From Desulfovibrio sp. UBA4079 (lineage in GTDB: Bacteria > Desulfobacterota > Desulfovibrionia > Desulfovibrionales > Desulfovibrionaceae), in assembly GCA_002382645.1 (NCBI GenBank), contig DFYP01000139.1, forward strand, positions 399 to 7,826: a stretch of DNA of 7,428 nucleotides, in the 5' to 3' direction. The position numbers and the translations under genes were made by a program. Positions 1 through 6,039 of this stretch are shown piece after piece. The notes under the pieces were generated by a model that searched no databases, was not told the DNA's origin, and was given only the letters and a program-made list of their open reading frames with translations. Each line of letters opens with the position of its first letter. Within the stretch, counting starts at the first letter, position 1.

Positions 1-508
<508 letters not shown>

Positions 509-512
509 GGCC

Positions 513-1064
513 CTACTCACCCCTCTTGATGGTTTCTTTCAAAATGTCGAGCTGCGCCCGCAGGCTGGCGTCGAGGACCTTGTCCCCGACCTTGAGCACG
601 ACGCCACCGAGGATGCCCGGATCCACGGCGTAGTCCAGTACAAGCTGTTTGCCGGCCTGCTTCTCCAGCTTGCTCTTGATATCGGTCCGCCGGGCCTCGG
701 GCAGCTCCACGGCCGTGACCACGCGGCCACGGACCACGCCCTTGAGGGCGTCCAGGAGCTTGCCGAAGGCGTCGGCGATGTCCGGAAGGAAGGGCAACCT
801 GTTCTTGTCGGCCAACAGGTCGCAGAAGTTCTTCATGGAGGGACTCACGGCCACGCTCTCCAGGAGCTTGCCCAGCACGGCCTTTTTCTCGTCCGTGCTG
901 AAGACCGGGCTCTTGAAGAATCGCATGGCGTCCGGAGAGCCCGCCAGCACCCCAGCCAGTTGCGACAGTTCCTTGCCGTACGCCTCAAGTTCCGCAGGCC
1001 CCTTCTTCTCGCCGAAAGCGAAGAGGGCCTTGGCGTAGCGGCGCGCTACGACGTTCCCGGTCAA
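513..1064 (-). CDS. atpH: ATP synthase F1 subunit delta (OSCP)
   Basis: 183 residues, the usual length for the delta/OSCP family. It sits on top of the alpha3-beta3 head and ties it to the peripheral stalk. The N-terminal helical domain (about 5-105) starts NVVARRYAKALFAFGEK, the family's typical RYAxALF opening. The C-terminal domain carries the OSCP signature PGILGGVVLKVGDKVLDASL at about 149-168, followed by RAQLDILKETI. The start codon is TTG: no in-frame ATG or GTG precedes the conserved RYAKALF, and AAGGTGG lies 7 bases upstream inside the last atpF codons. The TTG overlaps the atpF stop as TTGA, so translation is probably coupled by termination-reinitiation. It is followed 4 bases later by atpA. 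Identification is certain from motif, length and position. Confidence 0.97.
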   Translation of the reverse strand: MTGNVVARRYAKALFAFGEKKGPAELEAYGKELSQLAGVLAGSPDAMRFFKSPVFSTDEKKAVLGKLLESVAVSPSMKNFCDLLADKNRLPFLPDIADAFGKLLDALKGVVRGRVVTAVELPEARRTDIKSKLEKQAGKQLVLDYAVDPGILGGVVLKVGDKVLDASLRAQLDILKETIKRGE

Positions 1065-1630
1065 TTGAGCACCACCTTTGTTAAGTATTCATCCACGAGT
1101 CGCTCGTGGTCCTTGTCCGAGAGCTTTTCCCGCACGATCTTGGTGGCCGCTTCCACGATCATGTCGGCCATCTGGGCGCGCAGGGCGTCCATGGCGGCCT
1201 TGGACTCGTGTTCGGCGGACATGCGGGCCTGGGCCTTGATCTGCTCGGCGTCCTTGCGGGCCTTCTCGATGATCGAGGCCTTCAGCGCCTCGCCCTGGGC
1301 CCGGGCCTCGTCCAGCAGGGACTTGCGCTCGGTCTCCAGGTTGGCGATGCTCTGTTCCACGTCCTTGAGCCGCTTGGAGGCCTCGTTCTGGCGAACCTCC
1401 AGGTCATCCAGGTCCTTCTTGATCTGGCTGCGGCGGCCGCCGAAGAAGGCGGCGATCTTCTTGCCGGCCAGATACCAGATGATCCCGACGAAGATGCCGA
1501 AGTTGATCAGGCGCAGGATGTAGTTGCCCCAGGGCAACGCGTGCTCCTCTCCGCCTTCGGAGGCCAGGGCGACCCCGACCGAAAGCGCCAGCAGGGCCAC
1601 AACCGTGAGTATGAAAGTGAACCGTTTCAA
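1061..1630 (-). CDS. atpF: ATP synthase Fo subunit b (with signal-like N-terminus)
   Basis: 189 residues; peripheral-stalk subunit of the membrane Fo sector, expected to pair with the b' product of the preceding gene. Residues 1-24 look like a signal peptide or extra membrane segment: basic start (MKRF), hydrophobic core (ILTVVALLALSVGVA), then ALAS before an acidic stretch (EGGEEH) that fits a signal peptidase I site. The conserved b-type membrane helix follows at about 36-56 (NYILRLINFGIFVGIIWYLA), then KKIAAFFGGR and a long charged coiled coil from about 66 to 170 ending in the delta-binding tail. The extra N-terminal segment makes it longer than the approximately 155-residue Escherichia coli b. 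The start is TTG, supported by AAGGAGG 7 bases upstream and because the signal-like segment begins there. It lies 18 bases after atpF' and overlaps atpH by 4 bases. Confidence 0.95.
   Translation of the reverse strand: MKRFTFILTVVALLALSVGVALASEGGEEHALPWGNYILRLINFGIFVGIIWYLAGKKIAAFFGGRRSQIKKDLDDLEVRQNEASKRLKDVEQSIANLETERKSLLDEARAQGEALKASIIEKARKDAEQIKAQARMSAEHESKAAMDALRAQMADMIVEAATKIVREKLSDKDHERLVDEYLTKVVLN
1065..1078 (-). promoter_or_regulatory. Ribosome binding site deciding the atpH TTG start
   Basis: AAGGTGG (1078-1072) lies exactly 7 bases before the TTG at 1064 and is formed by the Lys-Val-Val codons at the end of atpF. It supports TTG as the true start, because no ATG or GTG near the conserved N-terminus has a comparable site. 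Confidence 0.7.
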
Positions 1631-1644
1631 GCCCTTTCCTCCTT
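1631..1644 (-). promoter_or_regulatory. Ribosome binding site deciding the atpF TTG start
   Basis: A near-perfect AAGGAGG (1644-1638) lies 7 bases before the TTG at 1630, in the 18-base gap after atpF'. It makes the TTG start convincing and may compensate for the weak start codon in a subunit that must be made in balance with b'. Confidence 0.75.
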
Positions 1645-1648
1645 CCCT

Positions 1649-2071
1649 CTACGCCTTGCCCAGGATCTTGTCCGTGGCCTTCAGGGCGTACTTTTCCACA
1701 TCCTTCTTGAGCTCTCCCAGGGCCGACTGGGCCTGACCGCTGATATCGGCGCGGGCGGCCTTCAGGGAGGCGGCGGCCTCCTGCCCTGCGGCAGAGAGGA
1801 TCCCCTGCTCCTCTTTCACGCCCTCGGCCTTGAGCCCGTGGCGGATTTCCACGCCGTCCTTGCGCGCGTCGGCCAGGGCGGCCTGGTAGTCCCGCAGCTT
1901 GGCGTCGGCCTGGGTGGTGAACTGCTCAACCTTGCCGAGCTTCTCGGCCATGAGCTCACCGCGCTTCTTGATGATGGTGCGGATGGGACCGAACAGGAGG
2001 ATGTTCAGGACCAGCAGGGTGATGATGAAGTTGACGAATTGCACGAAAAAAGAAAAGTCCAGATCAATCAT
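1649..2071 (-). CDS. atpF': ATP synthase Fo subunit b' (second b-type stalk subunit)
   Basis: 140 residues. It has one N-terminal membrane helix (about 6-28, FSFFVQFVNFIITLLVLNILLF) followed by GPIRTIIKKRGELMAEKL and a long alanine- and charge-rich coiled coil to the end. The Leu-Phe-Gly-Pro-Ile-Arg turn after the helix and the lack of a signal segment are typical of b/b' proteins, and the short length fits b'. It is the first gene of the operon and is directly followed by a second b-type gene, so the stalk is probably a b-b' heterodimer, as known in cyanobacteria, purple phototrophs and several delta-proteobacteria. The ATG has a G-rich upstream region (GGGGGCGGGT) instead of a classical AGGAG. 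Which of the two is named b or b' is by length and order only. A promoter candidate lies about 40-75 bases upstream. Confidence 0.92.
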   Translation of the reverse strand: MIDLDFSFFVQFVNFIITLLVLNILLFGPIRTIIKKRGELMAEKLGKVEQFTTQADAKLRDYQAALADARKDGVEIRHGLKAEGVKEEQGILSAAGQEAAASLKAARADISGQAQSALGELKKDVEKYALKATDKILGKA

Positions 2072-2089
2072 ACCCGCCCCCAGAGAAAT

Positions 2090-2113
2090 TGTGAATTTTG
2101 AGACAAAGTCACA
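2090..2113 (-). promoter_or_regulatory. Imperfect dyad at the predicted atp transcription start
   Basis: On the minus strand the arms TGTGA and TCACA enclose inner arms TTTG and CAAA with a TCT centre; unpaired C and AT separate the outer and inner arms. This gives 9 possible pairs over 24 bases. It begins just downstream of the -10 candidate, so it would cover the transcription start and early leader. It could be an operator or a 5' leader stem-loop upstream of the atpF' ribosome site. TGTGA/TCACA resembles half-sites of the CRP/FNR family, but the 14-base separation is not the usual 6, so no regulator is assigned. Confidence 0.35.
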
Positions 2114-2116
2114 GGC

Positions 2117-2145
2117 CCTTTATCCAATTTCAACCGGTGTGTCAA
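2117..2145 (-). promoter_or_regulatory. Sigma70-type promoter candidate for the ATP synthase operon
   Basis: Reading the minus strand, a perfect -35 hexamer TTGACA (2145-2140) is followed after 17 bases by TAAAGG (2122-2117), a partial match to TATAAT. The predicted start near 2110 would leave a leader of about 40 bases before the atpF' ATG. The surrounding bases are distinctly AT-richer than the flanking genes. It sits in the only sizeable gap of the window, exactly where a separate promoter for the atp genes is expected. The -10 is weak, so the exact start is uncertain. Confidence 0.6.
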
Positions 2146-2174
2146 AGCCTTTTTGCCGTAAACTCGGGAACTCG

Positions 2175-2240
2175 CGGGCCGGAAAGCCCGGAGGCTCTTG
2201 GCTTGTGCAGGTTATGACAAGCCCGGGGACTGCTCCCCGG
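2175..2240 (-). terminator. Cluster of stem-loops at the end of the cell-shape operon (possible terminator)
   Basis: Three adjacent inverted repeats occur in reading order. CCGGGGA/TCCCCGG has a 4-base loop (2240-2223) in the last bactofilin codons. GGCTTGT/ACAAGCC has a 10-base loop (2223-2200) and contains the TAA stop. CGGGC/GCCCG has a 6-base loop (2190-2175). None is followed by a run of T, so a classical intrinsic terminator is not shown. They could act with Rho, block 3' exonucleases, or be chance in GC-rich DNA. Their position between two operons favours an end-of-transcript role. Confidence 0.35.
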
Positions 2241-2571
2241 ACTCCGGGCCCGCCATGTCCAGGCGGCCCTCCAGCACGGCCCCTTCCTCCACCACCAGCA
2301 CCGGGGTCCGGATGTTGCCGTGGAGGTCGGCGGTCTTGTGCAGGACCACCTTGTCCTTGGCCTCCACCTCGCCCTGGAGGTTGCCGGAGAGCACCAGCTG
2401 GCCCACACGGATGTTGCCCTGGACCACGGCTTCCTGGCCGATGACCAGGGTGCCGTCGGACTCCACCTCGCCCTGGAAATTCCCGTCGATCCGCACGGCC
2501 CCATGGAAATGGAGCTTGCCGTTGTAGCTGGTCCCGGCGCCCAGGAAGGCGTTGATCTCATCCTTGGCCAT
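2212..2571 (-). CDS. Bactofilin (polymer-forming cytoskeletal protein)
   Basis: 119 residues of the bactofilin family (DUF583), which forms nucleotide-free beta-helical filaments, often membrane-associated, and helps place cell-wall enzymes. The N-terminus (MAKDEINAFLGAGTSYNGKL) has the family's FLG-x-GT-x-x-x-G opening. Residues about 18-106 are the right-handed beta-helix core, seen as regular short strands separated by Gly turns: VRIDGNFQGEVES, LVIGQEAVVQGNIRVG, LVLSGNLQGEVEA, VVLHKTADLHGNI, LVVEEGAVLEGRLDM. Only a short Pro/Gly/Ser tail follows (107-119), so it is a minimal core-only form. The start is ATG with AAGGAG four bases upstream. It is the last gene of the mre-rod cluster, 54 bases after rodA, which suggests a role alongside the elongasome; that role is inferred from position. 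No enzyme motif is present. Confidence 0.93.
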   Translation of the reverse strand: MAKDEINAFLGAGTSYNGKLHFHGAVRIDGNFQGEVESDGTLVIGQEAVVQGNIRVGQLVLSGNLQGEVEAKDKVVLHKTADLHGNIRTPVLVVEEGAVLEGRLDMAGPESGEQSPGLS

Positions 2572-2596
2572 AAGGCTCCTTGCGGGCTGGCTTTGG

Positions 2597-2624
2597 CCGG
2601 GACGGCCGGTGGCGGCCGGGCCGG
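2597..2624 (-). repeat. GC-rich stem-loop between rodA and the bactofilin gene
   Basis: Two copies of the palindrome CGGCCG (2603-2608 and 2613-2618) flank a 4-base loop. After a 2x2 mismatch, GGCC pairs again with GGCC at 2597-2600 and 2621-2624. The hairpin starts just after the rodA stop and leaves the bactofilin ribosome site free. There is no T run, so it is more likely an intercistronic mRNA structure (stability or attenuation of bactofilin expression) than a full terminator. Function is inferred. Confidence 0.45.
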
Positions 2625-2625
2625 A

Positions 2626-3741
2626 TCAGCCCTGCTTGAACAGGAAGCGTCGCATGGAAACGTTCAGCGCGAGTCCGATGAGGCAAAAATTCACAAGGGT
2701 GGCGCTGCCCCCGTAACTGATGAACGGCAGGGGAATGCCGACCACCGGCATGAGCCCCACGACCATACCCATGTTTATAAGGATTTGCCAGAAGAAATAG
2801 AAGAAGATCCCGGCGGCCAGGTAGCTGCCGAAGAGGTCCCTGGGGTCCCGGGCGATGACCACCATCTGATAAAGGAAGACGCAGAACAGCAGGAGCAGGA
2901 TGATCATGCCCACGAAGCCCCATTCCTCGCCGAACACGGCCACGGCGAAGTCGGTGTGCTTTTCCGGCAAAAAGCGCAGCTGGCTCTGGGTGCCGGCCAG
3001 GAAGCCCTTGCCCCAGAACTGGCCCGAGCCGATGGCGATCTCCGACTGGATGATGTGGTAGCCCGCGCCCAGGGGGTCGGTGGCCGGGTCCAGGAAGGAG
3101 AGGATGCGCCGCTTCTGATAGTCGTGCAGGCCGAACCAGGCCAGGGGCAGGAGGCTCGGCACGGCCACGAGCATGGTCTTGAAGACCCGGGGGGTCAGGC
3201 CGCGGTAGAGGATCAGCCCGCCCAGGAGCAGGAGGATGGACAGCCCGGAGCCCAGGTCGGGCTGGAGGATGACCAGGCCCGCGGGCACCAGGCCCATGGC
3301 CACCACGGAGAAGAGCTTGAGGAAGCCCAGGCGGTCCTTTTCCATGGACAGGATGCGCGCGCCCAGGATGAGGATGCTGATCTTGGCCATCTCGCTGGGC
3401 TGGAAGCTCATGAAGCCCAGGTCCAGCCAGCGCCGGGCCCCGTAGATGGTCTTGCCCACGAAGGGCACCGCGGCCAGCAGCGCCACCGTGATCCAGAACA
3501 GGGGCCAGGCCGCGGTGCGCAGGTGGCGGTAGTCGAAGAACATCATGCAGACCATGCCCACCATGCCCATGCAGCCCCAGATGAGCTGCTTCTGGTAGTA
3601 GGTGTCCACGCTCATGCCCTCGCCCATGCGGAAGCCGCTGGCCGAGTACAGGTTCATGACCCCGCACAGGAACAGGATCAGGGTCAGGCCGCAGAGCGGC
3701 CAGTTGATATGGATGAGCAGGCGTCTGTCGATGGGCGACAT
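2626..3741 (-). CDS. rodA: RodA, SEDS-family peptidoglycan glycosyltransferase
   Basis: 371 residues, polytopic membrane protein that polymerises lipid II into glycan strands for side-wall growth, working with PBP2. About ten hydrophobic helices are visible. SEDS signatures present: ARRWLDLGFMSFQPSEMAK (102-120), QPDLGSG (160-166), the extracellular-loop motif LPEKHTDF (258-265) whose Asp264 matches the catalytic aspartate known in RodA, and GIPLPFISYGGSAT (335-348) near the C-terminus. Length and motifs fit RodA rather than the division homologue FtsW, and the adjacent mrdA decides it. ATG start with GGAGGG four bases upstream, 10 bases after the mrdA stop, so the partner enzymes are made from one transcript. 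No sign of damage. Confidence 0.97.
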   Translation of the reverse strand: MSPIDRRLLIHINWPLCGLTLILFLCGVMNLYSASGFRMGEGMSVDTYYQKQLIWGCMGMVGMVCMMFFDYRHLRTAAWPLFWITVALLAAVPFVGKTIYGARRWLDLGFMSFQPSEMAKISILILGARILSMEKDRLGFLKLFSVVAMGLVPAGLVILQPDLGSGLSILLLLGGLILYRGLTPRVFKTMLVAVPSLLPLAWFGLHDYQKRRILSFLDPATDPLGAGYHIIQSEIAIGSGQFWGKGFLAGTQSQLRFLPEKHTDFAVAVFGEEWGFVGMIILLLLFCVFLYQMVVIARDPRDLFGSYLAAGIFFYFFWQILINMGMVVGLMPVVGIPLPFISYGGSATLVNFCLIGLALNVSMRRFLFKQG

Positions 3742-3751
3742 GGGGCCCTCC

Positions 3752-5587
3752 CTATTCGTCGTTCTCCGGGGCTTCGGGCTCTTCCGGGGCCGGGCCCACG
3801 CCCTTGCCCAGGAAGATATAGTCGATGGCCGCCTTGAGCGAGGGGCCGGCGCCGGAGGCGCCGTGCAGGCCGTGCTCGATCATGGCCACGATGACCACAC
3901 GGCGATCGCCCTGTTCGGCAAAGCCGGCCATCCAGGCGTGGTCGCGCATGTGGTAGGGGATCTTGCTCTCGGGCATGGCCTTGAGCTCGTCGGTGAGCCG
4001 GACCACCTGGGCCGTGCCGGTCTTGGCCCCGGCCACCACGCCGGGGGTCAGGATGCGCCGGCAGGTGCCCCGGGGGTCCTCCACGGTGTCGATCATGGCC
4101 CGCTTGATGATGGCCTGCTGGGCCTCGGTAAGCGGCAGCCGGCCCTGGACCACGGGCGGGTCGCCGTGGATCAGGTTGGGCTTCATGAGCTTGCCGCCGT
4201 TGATCAGGGCCGAGATGTAGCGGGCCACCTGGAGCGGCGAGACCTGGGTGTAGCCCTGGCCGATGGCGAAGTTGAGGTCCTCGCCCTTGGTCCATTTCTC
4301 GCCGAAGCGCTTGAGCTTCCACTCCCGGGTGGGGATGGTCCCGCCCTTTTCATGGGGCAGGTCGATGCCCGTGGGCTTGCCGAAGCCCGCGGCGAAGGAG
4401 AAGGAGCTGATGCGGTCCACGCTGAGCTTCATGCCGAGCTTGTAGAAGTACACGTCGCAGGACTGGACCAGGCCCTGGTTCAGGTCCACGGAGCCGTGGC
4501 CGCCCTTGCGCCAGCAGCGGAACACGTGGCTGCCCAGGGCCAGGGAGCCTTGGCAGAAGGCCGTCTCACGGGGGTCCAGGAGCCCGGCGGCGAAGCCCGC
4601 CCCGGCCATGACCAGCTTGAACACCGAGCCCGGCGGATAGACGCTCTGGGTGGCCCGGTTCTGGAGCGGGTGCATGGGGTCGTCGCGCAGGTCCTTCCAT
4701 TGCTCCGGGGTGAGCCCGGCGGTGAAGGCGTTGGAGTCGAAGGACGGGGCGCTGACCAGGGCCAGGAGTTCGCCGGTGTCCGGGTCCATGACCACCACGG
4801 AGCCGGACTTGCCCTCCAGCTGGCGGGCGACGGTGGCCTGGAGCCCCAGGTCCACGGAGAGCACGATGTCCTCGCCGCTCTTGGGCTTCTTGAGCAGGGC
4901 GTCGGACAGGCGGCGGCCCGTGGCGTCCACCTCCAGCTGGCGCACGCCCTTGGCCCCGCGCAGGCGGCGCTCGAGCATCTGCTCCAGGCCGTTCTTGCCC
5001 ACGTAGTCGCCCAAGGCCAGGCTGGAGTCCTTTTCCAGGTCATCTTCGCTGGCGTCCCCCACGTAGCCCAGGACGTGGGCCAGGAGCTGGCCGAACTTGT
5101 AGTAGCGCCGCGAGCGGATGACGATCTCCAGGCCGGGCCAGCGCAGGTGGTCGGACTCCACCGCGGCCACCTGCTCGAAGTTCAGGTCCGGGACGATGAG
5201 CAGGGGCTCGAAGGGCTTCACGCGCTTGCGGGCGCGCTTGTAGGTGTCCAGGAGCTTGTCCGCGGGCGCGCCGGTGATTTCGGAGATGTGCGCCAGGGTG
5301 GCTTCCAGGTTCTTCACGTCCTCGCGCACCAGGCCCAGGGCGTAGGCCGGCTCGTTCACCGCCACCATGGTCCCGCCCCGGTCCAGGATCAGGCCGCGGG
5401 GGGCGAAGACCGGCTCCAGGCGGAGCTGGTTCTCCTTGGCCTTCTCGGCGTACTCCTCGCCCTTGTGCACCTGGAGGTACCAGAGCCGCAGGGAGAAGGT
5501 GCAGAACAGGACCAGGACGATGACCTGGAGCAGGATGAGCCCGGAGCGCGGCGGCTGCTGGCCGCGGGAGTCATACAGGTTGGCCAT
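3752..5587 (-). CDS. mrdA: Penicillin-binding protein 2 (elongation-specific transpeptidase)
   Basis: 611 residues, class B PBP that cross-links peptidoglycan during elongation. Order: cytoplasmic tail 1-15; membrane anchor about 16-36 (GLILLQVIVLVLFCTFSLRLWYL); pedestal domain from about 60 (FAPRGLILDRGG) to 240; transpeptidase domain 240-595. All three active-site motifs are present: SVFK (Ser321 nucleophile, Lys324), SCD at 376-378, and KTG at 522-524 (AKTGTAQVV). Cys345, Cys358, His364 and Cys377 are spaced like the zinc-binding residues reported in other PBP2s. The tail (PEEPEAPENDE) is acidic. The ATG overlaps the end of mreD by 17 bases, with GAGGGG just upstream; rodA follows 10 bases later. 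It is a beta-lactam target by family. Assignment over the division enzyme FtsI rests on the operon and the PBP2-type SCD motif. Confidence 0.97.
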   Translation of the reverse strand: MANLYDSRGQQPPRSGLILLQVIVLVLFCTFSLRLWYLQVHKGEEYAEKAKENQLRLEPVFAPRGLILDRGGTMVAVNEPAYALGLVREDVKNLEATLAHISEITGAPADKLLDTYKRARKRVKPFEPLLIVPDLNFEQVAAVESDHLRWPGLEIVIRSRRYYKFGQLLAHVLGYVGDASEDDLEKDSSLALGDYVGKNGLEQMLERRLRGAKGVRQLEVDATGRRLSDALLKKPKSGEDIVLSVDLGLQATVARQLEGKSGSVVVMDPDTGELLALVSAPSFDSNAFTAGLTPEQWKDLRDDPMHPLQNRATQSVYPPGSVFKLVMAGAGFAAGLLDPRETAFCQGSLALGSHVFRCWRKGGHGSVDLNQGLVQSCDVYFYKLGMKLSVDRISSFSFAAGFGKPTGIDLPHEKGGTIPTREWKLKRFGEKWTKGEDLNFAIGQGYTQVSPLQVARYISALINGGKLMKPNLIHGDPPVVQGRLPLTEAQQAIIKRAMIDTVEDPRGTCRRILTPGVVAGAKTGTAQVVRLTDELKAMPESKIPYHMRDHAWMAGFAEQGDRRVVIVAMIEHGLHGASGAGPSLKAAIDYIFLGKGVGPAPEEPEAPENDE

Positions 5588-6038
5588 GGCCCCTCATCCT
5601 GGCCGGATAGAGCCGGTCCACCAGCAGCCACTCCAGGGGGAAGACCACGGCCTGGAGCAGACTCTCCAGCAGCACGCGGTCCAGGGGCACGGCCTTCACG
5701 GCCAGGGTGGCCATGGCGTAGGTCTGAAGGAAGTGCAAAAGCCCCAGGGTCAGGCCCAGGAGGGTGGCGAAGGGCGCGCTGCGCGGCTGGAAGATGTACT
5801 GGCCCAGGGACACGAGCAGGTAGAGGAACCAGTACCAGAGCACCGAGGCCCCGAAGGGCTGGCTGCCCATGCCCTCCTGGAGCAGGCCGAAGATCAGGGC
5901 CAGGAGCAGGGCCCGGCCGCGGCCTTCCTCCTGGAAGCTGAAGACCAGGCCCGCGGCCAGGAAGTCCACTCCGGGCAACAGGGTCTGGGCCCAGATCGCG
6001 GCCGCGCTGAAGCCGATCCACCAGAGGGCCCGGAGCAT
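5571..6038 (-). CDS. mreD: Rod shape-determining protein MreD
   Basis: 155 residues, small integral membrane protein with about five hydrophobic segments (roughly 5-20, 27-35, 43-55, 65-85 and 90-115, then 124-143). The family scaffolds MreC, PBP2 and RodA and has no known catalytic motif. Typical MreD features are the central GLLQEGMGSQPFGASVL stretch (51-67; family members carry a D/G-x-x-x-G loop here) and the C-terminal FPLEWLLVDRLYP. The sequence is poorly conserved in this family, so the call rests on topology, length near 160-170 and its place between mreC and mrdA. ATG start, one base after the mreC stop, with GGAGG eight bases upstream inside the mreC end. Its last codons overlap mrdA. 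Confidence 0.9.
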   Translation of the reverse strand: MLRALWWIGFSAAAIWAQTLLPGVDFLAAGLVFSFQEEGRGRALLLALIFGLLQEGMGSQPFGASVLWYWFLYLLVSLGQYIFQPRSAPFATLLGLTLGLLHFLQTYAMATLAVKAVPLDRVLLESLLQAVVFPLEWLLVDRLYPARMRGHGQPV

Positions 6039-6039
6039 C

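Noticed and set aside
2090..2113. TGTGA/TCACA as a CRP/FNR binding site
   Set aside because: The half-sites are separated by 14 bases instead of 6, so the standard consensus is not met. Kept only as an unassigned dyad.
2141..2165. Plus-strand T run (GCCTTTTTGCC) as an intrinsic terminator
   Set aside because: It has no stem before it and there is no plus-strand gene to terminate; on the minus strand it reads as an A run.
2072..2211. A riboswitch, small RNA or small gene in the only intergenic gap
   Set aside because: The gap is 140 bases, contains the promoter candidate and short stems, and shows no recognisable riboswitch fold or small open frame with a ribosome site.
3602..5941. Very long plus-strand open frame (779 codons) across mrdA, with another of 505 codons across rodA
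   Set aside because: They lie antisense to genes with intact catalytic motifs, and their translations are low-complexity His/Gly/Ala/Gln/Asp-rich, as expected from the complement of GC-rich codons. No ribosome site or family motif.
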